Below are positions 6,215-13,288 of a stretch of DNA of 13,989 nt, piece after piece. Where the stretch lies: positions 1-13,989 of the forward strand of contig JAURGL010000037.1 in the NCBI GenBank assembly GCA_030833825.1, read 5' to 3'. The position numbers and the translations under genes were made by a program. Source of the stretch: Vulcanococcus sp. SFB_649D_100_25 (GTDB lineage: Bacteria; Cyanobacteriota; Cyanobacteriia; PCC-6307; Cyanobiaceae). Within the stretch, counting starts at the first letter, position 1, and the number at the start of each line of letters is the position of its first letter. The notes under the pieces were generated by a model. The model saw nothing but the letters and a program-made list of their open reading frames with translations, was not told the origin of the DNA and did no database searches.

Positions 6215-7507
6215 ATGAGCCGCCACCTGCCTGCGATCGGCTGGTTTGCCTTGGCTTTGGCCCTGCCACTGCCCGTGGCGGCTGAGGTGCGGGTGCTGGA
6301 GGGGCAGAAGGAGCCTTTGTTGCGGGTGTTGGTGCTCGAGGCCCCCAGCGTCAGCATTCGCCCGTCGGCGGAGGCCCGGGGCCTGCGGGTGCTCGATGAA
6401 CGCGGCCTGCCCTTGGGCCTGGAACCGCCTGACAGGACCCTGGAGCTGGATGGGGCCCGTCAGCAGCGGGAGTTGTGGGTTGAAGCGCTGCCTGGCCCCG
6501 GTGGCGATGACCCGGGCCTCTGGCTTGGCTCCCGCCGCTTCCGCGGTCGCCTGCAACTGCGTCCGGTTGGGGGACAGCTGCAGGTGGTCAACCATGTCCA
6601 GCTGGAAACCTATTTGCCCAGCGTCGTGGGCAGTGAAATGCCCGCCAGCTGGCCGGCGGCAGCCCTGAAGGCCCAGGCGGTGGCGGCGCGCACCTACGCC
6701 CTCAAAGCCCGAAAGCCCTCTGCCCCCTACGACGTCAAGGCCACGGTGGCGAGCCAGGTCTACAAGGGGGTGGAGCCGGAGACCCCCAGCACGTGGGGGG
6801 CCGTGCAGGCCACCCGCGGGATGGTGCTCACCTTCGGCAATTCCCTGATTGATGCGGTGTTCCACAGCAGCAGCGGTGGCGCCACCGAGAGCAGCGGGGA
6901 TCTCTGGAGCCGCCAGCTGCCCTATCTGGTGAGCGTTCCGGATTTTGATCAGGCCTCTCCGGTGCATCTCTGGCGCAAGCCCCTGGATGGGGCCCTGCTG
7001 CAGCAGGCCTTCCCGGAGTTGGGTCGGGTCCTGGCGATCAACGTGGTCTCCACGACCCCATCCGGGCGGGTGCGGCAGGCCCGCGTTGTCGGATCAGAAG
7101 GGGAGCTGCTGCTCACGGGGGCTCAGCTCCGCAGTCGTCTGGGGCTCCGCAGCACCTGGGTGCGGTTTGAACTGGAGCCCCTTGCCCGATCCGGCAGTGC
7201 GGTCCATCCGGACCTGGGCTGGCCAGCTCCGCCCCCACCCCTTCCTGCCTTCAGCCTCCCTCCAGCCCAGGCCCTTTCATCGGAGGTGGTGCAGTTGGTC
7301 GCCGTGGGTCGCGGCTATGGCCATGGGATCGGGATGAGTCAGTGGGGCGCCCTGGCCATGGCCCAGAAGGGCAATAGCTACGAGGAGATCCTGCGGCACT
7401 ACTACCGAGGCGCCCAGCTCCAGTCCTACGCAGCCCTGGCGCAAACCCCTGCCCCTCGGCCAGGCTCTGGTCAGGACGGATTACAGGCGCTGGCACCATC
7501 CCCTTGA
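6215..7507 (+). CDS. SpoIID/LytB-domain exported protein, probable peptidoglycan lyase
   Basis: A 430-residue protein with an N-terminal signal peptide (about 1-23, ending PVAA before EVRVL), so it acts in the periplasm. I chose the ATG at 6215 because it places the signal at the N-terminus. The frame is open further upstream to 6122. The SpoIID core runs from about 125 to 400: ETYLPSVVGSEMP with the candidate catalytic Glu141, LKAQAVAARTYAL (151-163), HSSSGGATESSGDLW (217-231), and near the C-terminus GRGYGHGIGMSQWGA (365-379). In Bacillus, SpoIID is a lytic transglycosylase that cuts glycan strands freed of stem peptides. Cyanobacteria do not sporulate, so the role here is probably general wall turnover. 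A Pro-rich linker lies at about 337-350. Its TGA overlaps the TTG start of nagB, so the two are likely co-translated. Confidence 0.9.
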   Translation: MSRHLPAIGWFALALALPLPVAAEVRVLEGQKEPLLRVLVLEAPSVSIRPSAEARGLRVLDERGLPLGLEPPDRTLELDGARQQRELWVEALPGPGGDDPGLWLGSRRFRGRLQLRPVGGQLQVVNHVQLETYLPSVVGSEMPASWPAAALKAQAVAARTYALKARKPSAPYDVKATVASQVYKGVEPETPSTWGAVQATRGMVLTFGNSLIDAVFHSSSGGATESSGDLWSRQLPYLVSVPDFDQASPVHLWRKPLDGALLQQAFPELGRVLAINVVSTTPSGRVRQARVVGSEGELLLTGAQLRSRLGLRSTWVRFELEPLARSGSAVHPDLGWPAPPPPLPAFSLPPAQALSSEVVQLVAVGRGYGHGIGMSQWGALAMAQKGNSYEEILRHYYRGAQLQSYAALAQTPAPRPGSGQDGLQALAPSP

Positions 7508-8277
7508 CCCCCCCTCTCTCGTTGGCCCTGCCCCCGCTTCTGGTGGAGGCGGATGCCCAGGCCGTGGCAGATCAGGTCGCTGCGCGTCTGCTGGAGGCCC
7601 TGGCCTGCGGGCGCACCCTTGGTCTGGCCACCGGACGGACCATGGAGCCGGTGTACCGCGCCTTTGTCGCGCGCCTCAAGGGCCTGCCATCGATGGAGCG
7701 GCAACGCCTGATCAGCGGGTGGAGCAGCTTCAACCTGGACGAATACGTCGGCCTTGGCTCTGGAGATCCCCAGTCCTTTGCGGCCTTCATGCAGCTCCAC
7801 CTGGGCCAGCCCCTGGATCTGCCGCTCGGTTGTCTGCGTCTCCCCGATGGCCGCGCCTCAGATCCCGAGGCTGAGGCAGGGCGCTATGCCCGATCCCTGC
7901 AGGCAGCCGGGGGCATTGGGTTGCAGCTGCTGGGCCTTGGCAGCAACGGTCATGTGGGCTTCAACGAACCCCCCTGTCAGCCCGAGGCCCGCTGCCGCTG
8001 CTTGTCTCTGAGCCCCAGCACCCGCCAACAGAATGCCGGGGCCTTTGGCGGCCACCCCCAGGCGGTGCCCACCCAGGCCATCACCCTCGGCCTTTCGGAG
8101 ATCCTCGCGGCCGAGGCCCTGCTGCTGGTGGTCACCGGGGCCGAGAAGGCGGAGATCCTGAGGCGCAGCCTGCAGGAGCCCCCGTGCCCGGAGGTCCCGG
8201 CCAGTTGGTTGCAGGGGCATCCCAACCTGCAGGTGATCGCCGATCGCAGCGCCGCATCCACCCTGCTGCTCAGCTGA
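7504..8277 (+). CDS. nagB: Glucosamine-6-phosphate deaminase family protein
   Basis: Converts glucosamine 6-phosphate to fructose 6-phosphate and ammonia, feeding amino sugars back to glycolysis. It has 257 residues. The frame starts at TTG (7504-7506), which shares two bases with the TGA of the preceding gene (TTGA). Motifs: TGRTMEPVY (43-51) at the phosphate loop, FNLDEY with Asp79 as the candidate catalytic residue, and LGLGSNGHVGFNEP (143-156) with His150 and Glu155. The residue two before the His is Asn rather than the Asp of E. coli NagB. Other NagB proteins, as I recall the Bacillus type, also carry Asn. The related 6-phosphogluconolactonase family is the main alternative, but FNEP favours NagB. 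It overlaps the convergent yebC by 8 bases. Confidence 0.88.
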   Translation: MTPPLSLALPPLLVEADAQAVADQVAARLLEALACGRTLGLATGRTMEPVYRAFVARLKGLPSMERQRLISGWSSFNLDEYVGLGSGDPQSFAAFMQLHLGQPLDLPLGCLRLPDGRASDPEAEAGRYARSLQAAGGIGLQLLGLGSNGHVGFNEPPCQPEARCRCLSLSPSTRQQNAGAFGGHPQAVPTQAITLGLSEILAAEALLLVVTGAEKAEILRRSLQEPPCPEVPASWLQGHPNLQVIADRSAASTLLLS

Positions 8278-9043
8278 GGACCGTCTCCATCAGGGCCTCA
8301 TCCGCTTCGAGGTTGGAGGTCACGCTGCGGACGTCATCCAGCTCCTCGAGGGCATCGAGCAACTTCAGGCAACTGGAGAGCGCGGCTGGATCCTCCAGGG
8401 GGCAGGGGGTCCCGGCGATCCAGCGGTGCTCCCAGCTCGTCACTGGCAGGCCCAGGTTGCGCAGCCCGTCCTGCAGGGCTTCCAGGTGCTCGAAGGCGCC
8501 GTACACCTCCGCCCCCTCGGCATCGAGTTCGTAGCCCAGGGCCGTGGGACCGCCCTGCTCCTCCAGTCGCAGCAGGTGCTCCAACAGGGCCTCCTCCTGG
8601 AGGCCCTCCTGCGCGAGGTGCACAACGCTGCGGTGCTCAAACAGATAGCCCACGCAGCCCGTTTCGCCGAGGTTGCCCCCGTTCTTGTTGAAGGCCAGGC
8701 GGATCTCGGCGGCGGCTCGGTTGCGGTTGTCGGTGAGGGACTCAATCAGCACGGCCACCCCCCCGGGGCCGTAGCCCTCGTAGCGGACTTCTTCGAACTG
8801 GTCAGCCCCGCTGCCCCCCTGCCCTGATCCCTTGGCAATCGCCCGCTCGATGTTGGCGTTGGGGACCCGGGCCGCCTTGGCCTTCTCAATGGCCGTCCGC
8901 AGCTGAAAGTTCCCGGCGGGATCGGCCCCGGCCCGGGCGGCCACCATGATCTCGCGGCCCAGTCGGGTGAACACCGCTCCCCGCTTGGCATCCACCACCG
9001 CCTTGGTGCGTTTGATCTGGGCCCATCGGCTGTGGCCGGCCAT
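8270..9043 (-). CDS. yebC: YebC/PmpR-family regulator or translation factor
   Basis: A 257-residue cytoplasmic protein of the YebC/TACO1 family, slightly longer than the usual 240-250. The N-terminus MAGHSRWAQIKRTKAVVDAKR matches the family opening, followed by LRTAIEKAKAARVPNANIERAIAKG (about 48-72), YEGYGPGGVAVLIE and NKNGGNLGETGCVGYLF. Members were first described as DNA-binding regulators. More recent work on the family points to a role in translation of difficult sequences such as proline runs. Which applies here cannot be seen. It lies 25 bases behind truB on the same strand, so truB-yebC is a probable operon. Its 3' end overlaps nagB by 8 bases tail to tail. No Shine-Dalgarno is visible. 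Confidence 0.94.
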   Translation of the reverse strand: MAGHSRWAQIKRTKAVVDAKRGAVFTRLGREIMVAARAGADPAGNFQLRTAIEKAKAARVPNANIERAIAKGSGQGGSGADQFEEVRYEGYGPGGVAVLIESLTDNRNRAAAEIRLAFNKNGGNLGETGCVGYLFEHRSVVHLAQEGLQEEALLEHLLRLEEQGGPTALGYELDAEGAEVYGAFEHLEALQDGLRNLGLPVTSWEHRWIAGTPCPLEDPAALSSCLKLLDALEELDDVRSVTSNLEADEALMETVLS

Positions 9044-9068
9044 GTGGCTAGGAAGGCATTGAAGGGAC

Positions 9069-9980
9069 TCAGCCCGCCGCGTCGATCACAAGCCTGGGTT
9101 GCAGGCTGCCGATCTCCGCCACACGGGCCATCCCCGCCAGGTTGCCATCCGGATCCACCACCACCACGGGGGTGTCGGCCTCCCAGGTCTGTGGGCAGGG
9201 CTGTTGCCGCCCGAATCGCCAGCTGGCCAGATCCGCCTCCGTGAGCTGGTGGGTGGGGAGGTGTCGCAGGGCTTCCAAGGGGCTCAACAGGGCGGGAGGG
9301 TCCGCTTCCAGTTGCTCCAGGCCCACGCTTTGCTCCTGGTGGAAGCCCAGGGCTTGGGTGCGCCTCAGCTGCGCCAGGCAGCCTCCGCAGCCGAGGGCAT
9401 TCCCCAGATCCCTCGCCAGGGAGCGGATGTAGGTCCCAGAGCTGCAGTGCACCTCCAGCTCCAGTCGACCCTGCTCTGGGTCCCACGCCACCAGGGAAAG
9501 CGTGTGGATCGTCACCGGCCGGGGGGGGAGATCCAGAGCCACCCCGGCCCGGGCCAGCTTGTAGGCCCTCTCGCCATTGACATGCACGGCGGAGACGGCG
9601 GGCGGCCGCTGTTGGATCTCTCCGCGAAAGGCTGCCAGGGCCTGTTCCAGCTCAGCGGTCTTGAGAGGCGGGACAGCGTGTTGAAGGAGCACGTTCCCCT
9701 CAAGGTCGTCGCTGTCGGTGCAGACCCCCAGCTGGACGATCCCGCGATAGGTCTTGTCACTGCGCAGATAGGGCAGCAGGCGCGTGGCCGGTCCCAGGGC
9801 GATCGGCAGGACGCCCGTCACCGCTGGATCCAGGGTCCCCCCATGGCCGACCCGCTTGAGGCCATAGGCCCGTCGGACCTTGGCGACACAGGCGTGGGAG
9901 CTCAGGCCCGCCGGCTTGTCGAGCACCAGAAAGCCGCAGGTCAAGCTGCCGTTCGCGTGAGCACCCCGCAATCGTGCCAT
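9069..9980 (-). CDS. truB: tRNA pseudouridine-55 synthase
   Basis: Converts uridine 55 in the T-loop of tRNAs to pseudouridine. I chose the ATG at 9980 (303 residues). A longer frame to 10142 would run into the divergent gene and gives a non-family N-terminus. A G-rich stretch (GGGGG) just upstream may act as a ribosome site. GFLVLDKPAGLSSH (16-29) is the family N-terminus. The catalytic motif is GHGGTLDPAVTG with Asp51, where many bacteria have GHTGTLDP. Further conserved segments are DKTYRG, RPPAVSAVHVNGERAY and CSSGTYIRSLARDLG. The C-terminal 60-70 residues are the variable tail region. It leads a truB-yebC operon and is divergent from the YhhQ-type gene with only 46 bases between them. 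Confidence 0.96.
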   Translation of the reverse strand: MARLRGAHANGSLTCGFLVLDKPAGLSSHACVAKVRRAYGLKRVGHGGTLDPAVTGVLPIALGPATRLLPYLRSDKTYRGIVQLGVCTDSDDLEGNVLLQHAVPPLKTAELEQALAAFRGEIQQRPPAVSAVHVNGERAYKLARAGVALDLPPRPVTIHTLSLVAWDPEQGRLELEVHCSSGTYIRSLARDLGNALGCGGCLAQLRRTQALGFHQEQSVGLEQLEADPPALLSPLEALRHLPTHQLTEADLASWRFGRQQPCPQTWEADTPVVVVDPDGNLAGMARVAEIGSLQPRLVIDAAG

Positions 9981-10026
9981 TCGCCCCCAACTGCGGCAGG
10001 GTGAAGCGTGTGGTTGTTCAGCCTCG

Positions 10027-10773
10027 ATGCCGATGCCCCGCCCGGATGCGCAAGAGCTGCAGCAGCGCCGTGAATTGGCCTTTTTGGTGCTGGCTGGGCT
10101 GTTCCTGGGGACCATGGGGATGCTCAACATCCTTGGGCTCACCCGTTTTCTGCAGCTCGGGCAGATCGGGTCCTGGCCGGTGGTGGTGGCAGTGGGGGCC
10201 CTGCCCTACCCCGTGACCTTTCTGTGTACGGATCTGATCAGTGAGATCTGGGGTGAGCGGCGGGCCAATCAGTTGGTCTGGGTGGGCCTGCTGCTGAACG
10301 GCTGGATCGTGCTGGTCCTCTGGCTCGGGGGGGTGCTCCCGGGGTTGCCTGGGGCTCCCGATGAGGCGTTCTTCGCGGTTCAGGGTCTGGCCTTCGGGGC
10401 GGTGGTCGCCTCGATGGCGGCCTACATGGCGGCCCAGTTCACAGATGTTCGGCTGTTTCACTTCTGGAAACGCCGCACCGGTGGCCGCGCCCTCTGGCTG
10501 CGCAACAACGGATCCACCCTGGTGAGCCAACTGGTGGATACCTCAGCGGTGGTCCTGATCAGTCACTACGGGGCCCATGTGCTTCCGGTGCGCCCTGAAC
10601 TGCCTGTGCTGCCCCAACTGGGCAGTTACATCGCCAGTGGCTACCTGTTCAAGGCCCTGGCGGCCTTGTTGGACACCCTGCCCTTCTACCTCCTGACCGG
10701 CTGGTTGCGGCGCTGGCTGCTGGTCCCAGGGGCAGGGGCGGAGTTGGTGGGTGAGCAGCTCCCTCTACGGTGA
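10027..10773 (+). CDS. yhhQ: YhhQ-family transporter (queuosine precursor type)
   Basis: A 248-residue integral membrane protein with about six hydrophobic segments (near 20-38, 49-68, 82-106, 119-140, 170-190 and 205-230). The stretch PYPVTFLCTDLISEIWGERRANQLVWVG, here only cited by its ends at about 60-87, is characteristic of the YhhQ/DUF165 family, as are the C-terminal SQLVDTSAVVLI and YLFKALAALLDTLPFY. E. coli YhhQ imports the queuosine precursors preQ0 and preQ1, so a salvage role in tRNA modification is likely. The E. coli assignment is established; the substrate here is inferred. Two ATGs are possible (10027 or 10033). The gene is followed after 6 bases by a methyltransferase on the same strand. 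Confidence 0.88.
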   Translation: MPMPRPDAQELQQRRELAFLVLAGLFLGTMGMLNILGLTRFLQLGQIGSWPVVVAVGALPYPVTFLCTDLISEIWGERRANQLVWVGLLLNGWIVLVLWLGGVLPGLPGAPDEAFFAVQGLAFGAVVASMAAYMAAQFTDVRLFHFWKRRTGGRALWLRNNGSTLVSQLVDTSAVVLISHYGAHVLPVRPELPVLPQLGSYIASGYLFKALAALLDTLPFYLLTGWLRRWLLVPGAGAELVGEQLPLR

Positions 10774-10779
10774 GCAGCC

Positions 10780-11526
10780 ATGACCGCCACCACTGCCCTC
10801 TCCCTTGATCACTTCCTCGAGGGGGGCTTCGATCTGCGCCAGCACCTGGCTGCCCATCTGGAACTGAGCCTGCCGGAGCTGGAGCGGCGTCTGCCCCTGG
10901 CCACGGCTGAGTTGGCGGCGGCCCATCCCGGTGCCTTCAACCCCGAGCAGGCCGGCAGTTTCTATGAGAACGCCGTAGGCAACGCCCATTTGTTGGAGTT
11001 GGCCGCCTGGCACCTTGGCAGCGCGGATTACATCGCCGACACCCTCCGGCTCCAGGAACGGTTTGCCCGGGGGCAGGTCCTCGACTTCGGAGGGGGCATC
11101 GGCACCCATGCCCTGGCGGCGGCTGCGCTGCCTCAGGTTGATGCGGTCTGGTTTGTCGATCTCAATCCGGCCAACCGTGCCTTTGTCACGGCCCGGGCGG
11201 AGCGGTTCGGCCTTGGGCACAAACTCCGCTGCTTCCGGGATTTGTCCGATCCCGCCCTGCCTGCTCGGTTCGACACGATCGTCTGCCTGGATGTGCTTGA
11301 GCACCTCAGTGATCCTTCCGCTCAGCTCGAGGAGTTCGCCTCACGGATGAGCTCTGAGGCGATCGCCCTGCTCAATTGGTATTTCTTCAAGGGCTTCAAC
11401 GGGGAATATCCCTTCCACTTCGATGAGCCCGAGCTGGTGGAGCGCTTTTTCCGCACGCTTCAGAGCCGCCTGCTCGAGGTGTTTCACCCGTACCTGATCA
11501 CCACTCGCGCCTACCGCCTCGCCTGA
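10780..11526 (+). CDS. Class I SAM-dependent methyltransferase, substrate unknown
   Basis: A 248-residue soluble protein. Residues 1-95 are largely helical and do not resemble a known domain to me (MTATTALSLDHFLEGGFDL at the start). The Rossmann methyltransferase core begins at about 98: the SAM-binding loop VLDFGGGIGTH (100-110), the acidic residue of motif II in WFVDLNP (Asp127), and CLDVLEHLSDP (169-179) as the motif seen in the Methyltransf_11/23 group. Later segments such as LLNWYFFKGFNGEYPFHF may contact the substrate. The start lies 6 bases after the YhhQ-type stop, so the genes are probably co-transcribed, and this is the only hint to its role. It converges on rpmA. No plus-strand terminator is visible behind it. 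Confidence 0.88.
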   Translation: MTATTALSLDHFLEGGFDLRQHLAAHLELSLPELERRLPLATAELAAAHPGAFNPEQAGSFYENAVGNAHLLELAAWHLGSADYIADTLRLQERFARGQVLDFGGGIGTHALAAAALPQVDAVWFVDLNPANRAFVTARAERFGLGHKLRCFRDLSDPALPARFDTIVCLDVLEHLSDPSAQLEEFASRMSSEAIALLNWYFFKGFNGEYPFHFDEPELVERFFRTLQSRLLEVFHPYLITTRAYRLA

Positions 11527-11541
11527 GCGGTTCCCGCCCAC

Positions 11542-11573
11542 AAAAAAGCCGGTGCTCCGCGAAGGGCACCGGC
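11542..11573 (-). terminator. Intrinsic terminator of rplU-rpmA
   Basis: On the minus strand GCCGGTGC pairs with GCACCGGC (11566-11573 with 11548-11555, perfect 8-bp stem, 10-base loop), followed by TTTTTT (11547-11542). It lies 34 bases past the rpmA stop. The plus-strand side lacks a T-run, though the hairpin could also protect the 3' end of the converging methyltransferase message. Confidence 0.9.
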
Positions 11574-11607
11574 CAAGTCAAGGGTTTGAGACCTTGGCGG
11601 CTGGCGA

Positions 11608-11871
11608 TCAGCCGATGGCCACGTTGATGCGCTTGCGGGTCCGCAGACCGCGCTTGATGGTGTCGAAGCTCACCACGCCATCCACCAGGGCAAACAGGGT
11701 GTCGTCGGCGCCACGGCCCACGTTGATGCCGGGGAGCACGGAGGTGCCGCGCTGACGGATCAGGATCGAGCCGGCGTTCACGGACTCGCCGCCGTAACGC
11801 TTCACGCCCAGGCGCTTGGAGTTGGAGTCGCGGCCGTTGCGGGTGGAGCCGGTGCCTTTCTTATGGGCCAT
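11608..11871 (-). CDS. rpmA: 50S ribosomal protein L27
   Basis: An 87-residue basic protein near the peptidyl-transferase centre of the large ribosomal subunit, where its N-terminal tail reaches the tRNA 3' ends. The sequence opens MAHKKGTGSTRNGRDSNSKR and continues with GGESVNAGSILIRQRGT, both hallmarks of L27. There is no N-terminal extension of the kind that needs proteolytic removal in Firmicutes. It is the second gene of a rplU-rpmA operon, 42 bases after rplU, and is followed by a strong terminator. No Shine-Dalgarno is visible in front of the ATG. Confidence 0.98.
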   Translation of the reverse strand: MAHKKGTGSTRNGRDSNSKRLGVKRYGGESVNAGSILIRQRGTSVLPGINVGRGADDTLFALVDGVVSFDTIKRGLRTRKRINVAIG

Positions 11872-11913
11872 GGTTCAACAGAAGACGAAGGAGGACTGGT
11901 TCGAAGGAAGGAC

Positions 11914-12267
11914 TCAGGCCAGAGCTTTGCCGCCCACGCTGATGGACTTCACCATCACGCGGGTCAGCTCCTGACGGTGACCGTTCTTGCGGCGGGTCTT
12001 CTTCTTGGGGCGCATCTTGTAAACGATGACCTTGGCGCCGCGGCGATGGGCCATCACCTGGAGTTCAACGGTGGCGCCCTTCACATAGGGCTGACCGACG
12101 CTGGCGGCCTTGCCGTCGTTCACCAGCAGCACGTTCTCCAGGGTGAGGGTGCTGTCGACCTCCGCATGGATGCGGTTGAGGTCGTAGTAGCGGTTGGGCT
12201 GCACCCACACCTGGGTTCCCGACGTTTCAACGATGGCGTAGGGACCGACTTGAGACTCAGTACTCAT
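11914..12267 (-). CDS. rplU: 50S ribosomal protein L21
   Basis: A 117-residue 23S rRNA-binding protein of the large subunit, somewhat longer than the roughly 103 residues of E. coli L21 through short extra segments at both ends. Recognisable parts are YAIVETSGTQVWVQPNRYYD (10-29), LENVLLVNDG and the basic C-terminal YKMRPKKKTRRKNGHRQ followed by TRVMVKSI. It leads rplU-rpmA and is divergent from kaiA across 145 bases, an arrangement that puts the ribosomal protein promoter and the clock promoter in the same gap. No Shine-Dalgarno is visible before the ATG at 12267. Confidence 0.97.
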   Translation of the reverse strand: MSTESQVGPYAIVETSGTQVWVQPNRYYDLNRIHAEVDSTLTLENVLLVNDGKAASVGQPYVKGATVELQVMAHRRGAKVIVYKMRPKKKTRRKNGHRQELTRVMVKSISVGGKALA

Positions 12268-12317
12268 GGCGTTACGGGCGTGGTCAGGCTGACGGGTTTA
12301 AAGCCGTCATTGGGGCC

Positions 12318-12377
12318 TGCCGCACGGCATTTGGAAGACAAACAAAGATCTTCCCAGTTCAAGGTCAATCCCGTCAA
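12318..12377. promoter_or_regulatory. Inverted repeats and -35-like boxes between rplU and kaiA
   Basis: The 145-base divergent gap contains three notable elements. TGCCG-CA-CGGCA lies at 12318-12329. An inverted repeat GGAAGA (12333-12338) and TCTTCC (12349-12354) is separated by an A-rich 10-base spacer. Two minus-strand TTGAC boxes (12377-12373 and 12368-12364) are 9 bases apart and point toward rplU. With a spacing of 17-18 bases, the first box would put a poor -10 (GGAAGA or GAAGAT) on the inverted repeat, so the repeat could be an operator over the rplU promoter. No clear kaiA promoter was found. All of this is inference from pattern. Confidence 0.4.
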
Positions 12378-12412
12378 CACTGTGGGCGTGCGTAGGGGCC
12401 CGATCGCGGCAG

Positions 12413-13264
12413 ATGACCCAGCCGGCTCTCACGATTGCTTCTCTGCTCTCGGATCCGCGCCTGGTTAAAGCCGCAGGCAGTTGGCTCAAGGGCGAACGCT
12501 ATCGCCTGGAGGACCTGGGCTCCTGCTCGGATCCGGTCGAGGAGCTGCTGCGTCGCCGCGATGCCTTTGATGTGGTCCTGTTGCAGCAGGGGGTCACCCA
12601 GCCCGAAGCCATCGAGGCGTTGCGCACCCAAGGGGTTCTGCTCCCGGCCGTTGTGGTCGGAGAGGTGAGCGGGCGGGTGGACTATCACGAAGCGGAGGTG
12701 CACCTGCCCCAGGACCAGCTCGAGCAGATCGTCTACAGCCTCGATGCGGCGGTGTCCCGTTTCCTGCGCTTGGGACTTTCGGTGGGGCGAGAGGGCTCTG
12801 AGTCGGGGGGCTCGGGCGCAACCCCGGTTCCCTGGCGCCTTCCTAACCGGCTCCAGGGTCGACTTGGTTATCTCGGGGTCTTCTACAAGCGGGATCCGTC
12901 CCTCTTCCTGCGCAATCTCCCGGCAGGGGACCGTGAGGAGCTGCTGCGCTCCCTCGAGCGCGGTTATCGCGATCTGTTGATCAGTTATTTCAAGGACCCG
13001 GCCGCGGCGAATCAGGCCATCGAGAGCTTTGTGCACAGTGCATTTTTCTGTGATTTGCCGGTGAACAAAGTTGTTGAAATCCACGTGGATCTGATGGATT
13101 CCTTTTGGAAGCAGCTTCGGCTCGAGGGGCACAAAAATGATTTTCTGCAGGACTACCGACTTGCCCTTTTAGATGTGCTTGCCCATCTTTGTGAGATGTA
13201 TCGCCGGTCGATACCCCCCGACACACCCTTGGAGGTTCCGCTTCCAGAAGGCATTGCCAGTTAA
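12413..13264 (+). CDS. kaiA: Circadian clock protein KaiA
   Basis: Stimulates autophosphorylation of KaiC by holding its A-loops exposed, and works as a dimer. The protein is full length at 283 residues. The N-terminal pseudo-receiver domain covers about 1-120. A Gly/Ser-rich linker (about 125-140) joins it to the helical C-terminal KaiA domain, which is the best conserved part: LGYLGVFYKRDPSLFLRNLP (151-170), SYFKDP, NKVVEIHVDLMD (218-229) and LLDVLAHLCEMYRRSIP (252-268). The domain contacts the KaiC C-terminus and mediates dimerisation. No Shine-Dalgarno precedes the ATG. Base composition falls well below that of the window in its last third. kaiB starts 24 bases behind it, so kaiABC may be one transcript, although a separate kaiBC promoter inside kaiA is possible. 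Confidence 0.97.
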   Translation: MTQPALTIASLLSDPRLVKAAGSWLKGERYRLEDLGSCSDPVEELLRRRDAFDVVLLQQGVTQPEAIEALRTQGVLLPAVVVGEVSGRVDYHEAEVHLPQDQLEQIVYSLDAAVSRFLRLGLSVGREGSESGGSGATPVPWRLPNRLQGRLGYLGVFYKRDPSLFLRNLPAGDREELLRSLERGYRDLLISYFKDPAAANQAIESFVHSAFFCDLPVNKVVEIHVDLMDSFWKQLRLEGHKNDFLQDYRLALLDVLAHLCEMYRRSIPPDTPLEVPLPEGIAS

Positions 13265-13274
13265 GTCCCGATTC

Positions 13275-13285
13275 AGGAGGTGATC
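13275..13285 (+). promoter_or_regulatory. kaiB: Extended Shine-Dalgarno of kaiB
   Basis: AGGAGGTGATC is an 11-base match to the complement of the conserved 16S rRNA 3' tail (anti-Shine-Dalgarno GATCACCTCCT). The AGGAGG core sits 8 bases before the ATG at 13289. This decides the start over the in-frame GTG at 13280, which lies inside the site. Confidence 0.88.
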
Positions 13286-13288
13286 GCA

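Noticed and set aside
6117..6269. N-terminal extension of ribonuclease Z (51 residues) from an upstream ATG
   Set aside because: The extension is Pro/Ser/Gly-rich, absent from the family, and overlaps the divergent SpoIID-like gene. The GTG at 6116 gives the normal N-terminus.
9099..10004. A 301-codon plus-strand open frame opposite truB
   Set aside because: It is antisense to truB, whose catalytic motif and length are clear, and its Gln/Gly/His-rich translation is typical of high-GC shadow frames.
12374..13132. A 252-codon minus-strand open frame opposite kaiA
   Set aside because: kaiA is well supported by its conserved C-terminal domain. The antisense product shows no family resemblance and would begin in the middle of nothing recognisable.
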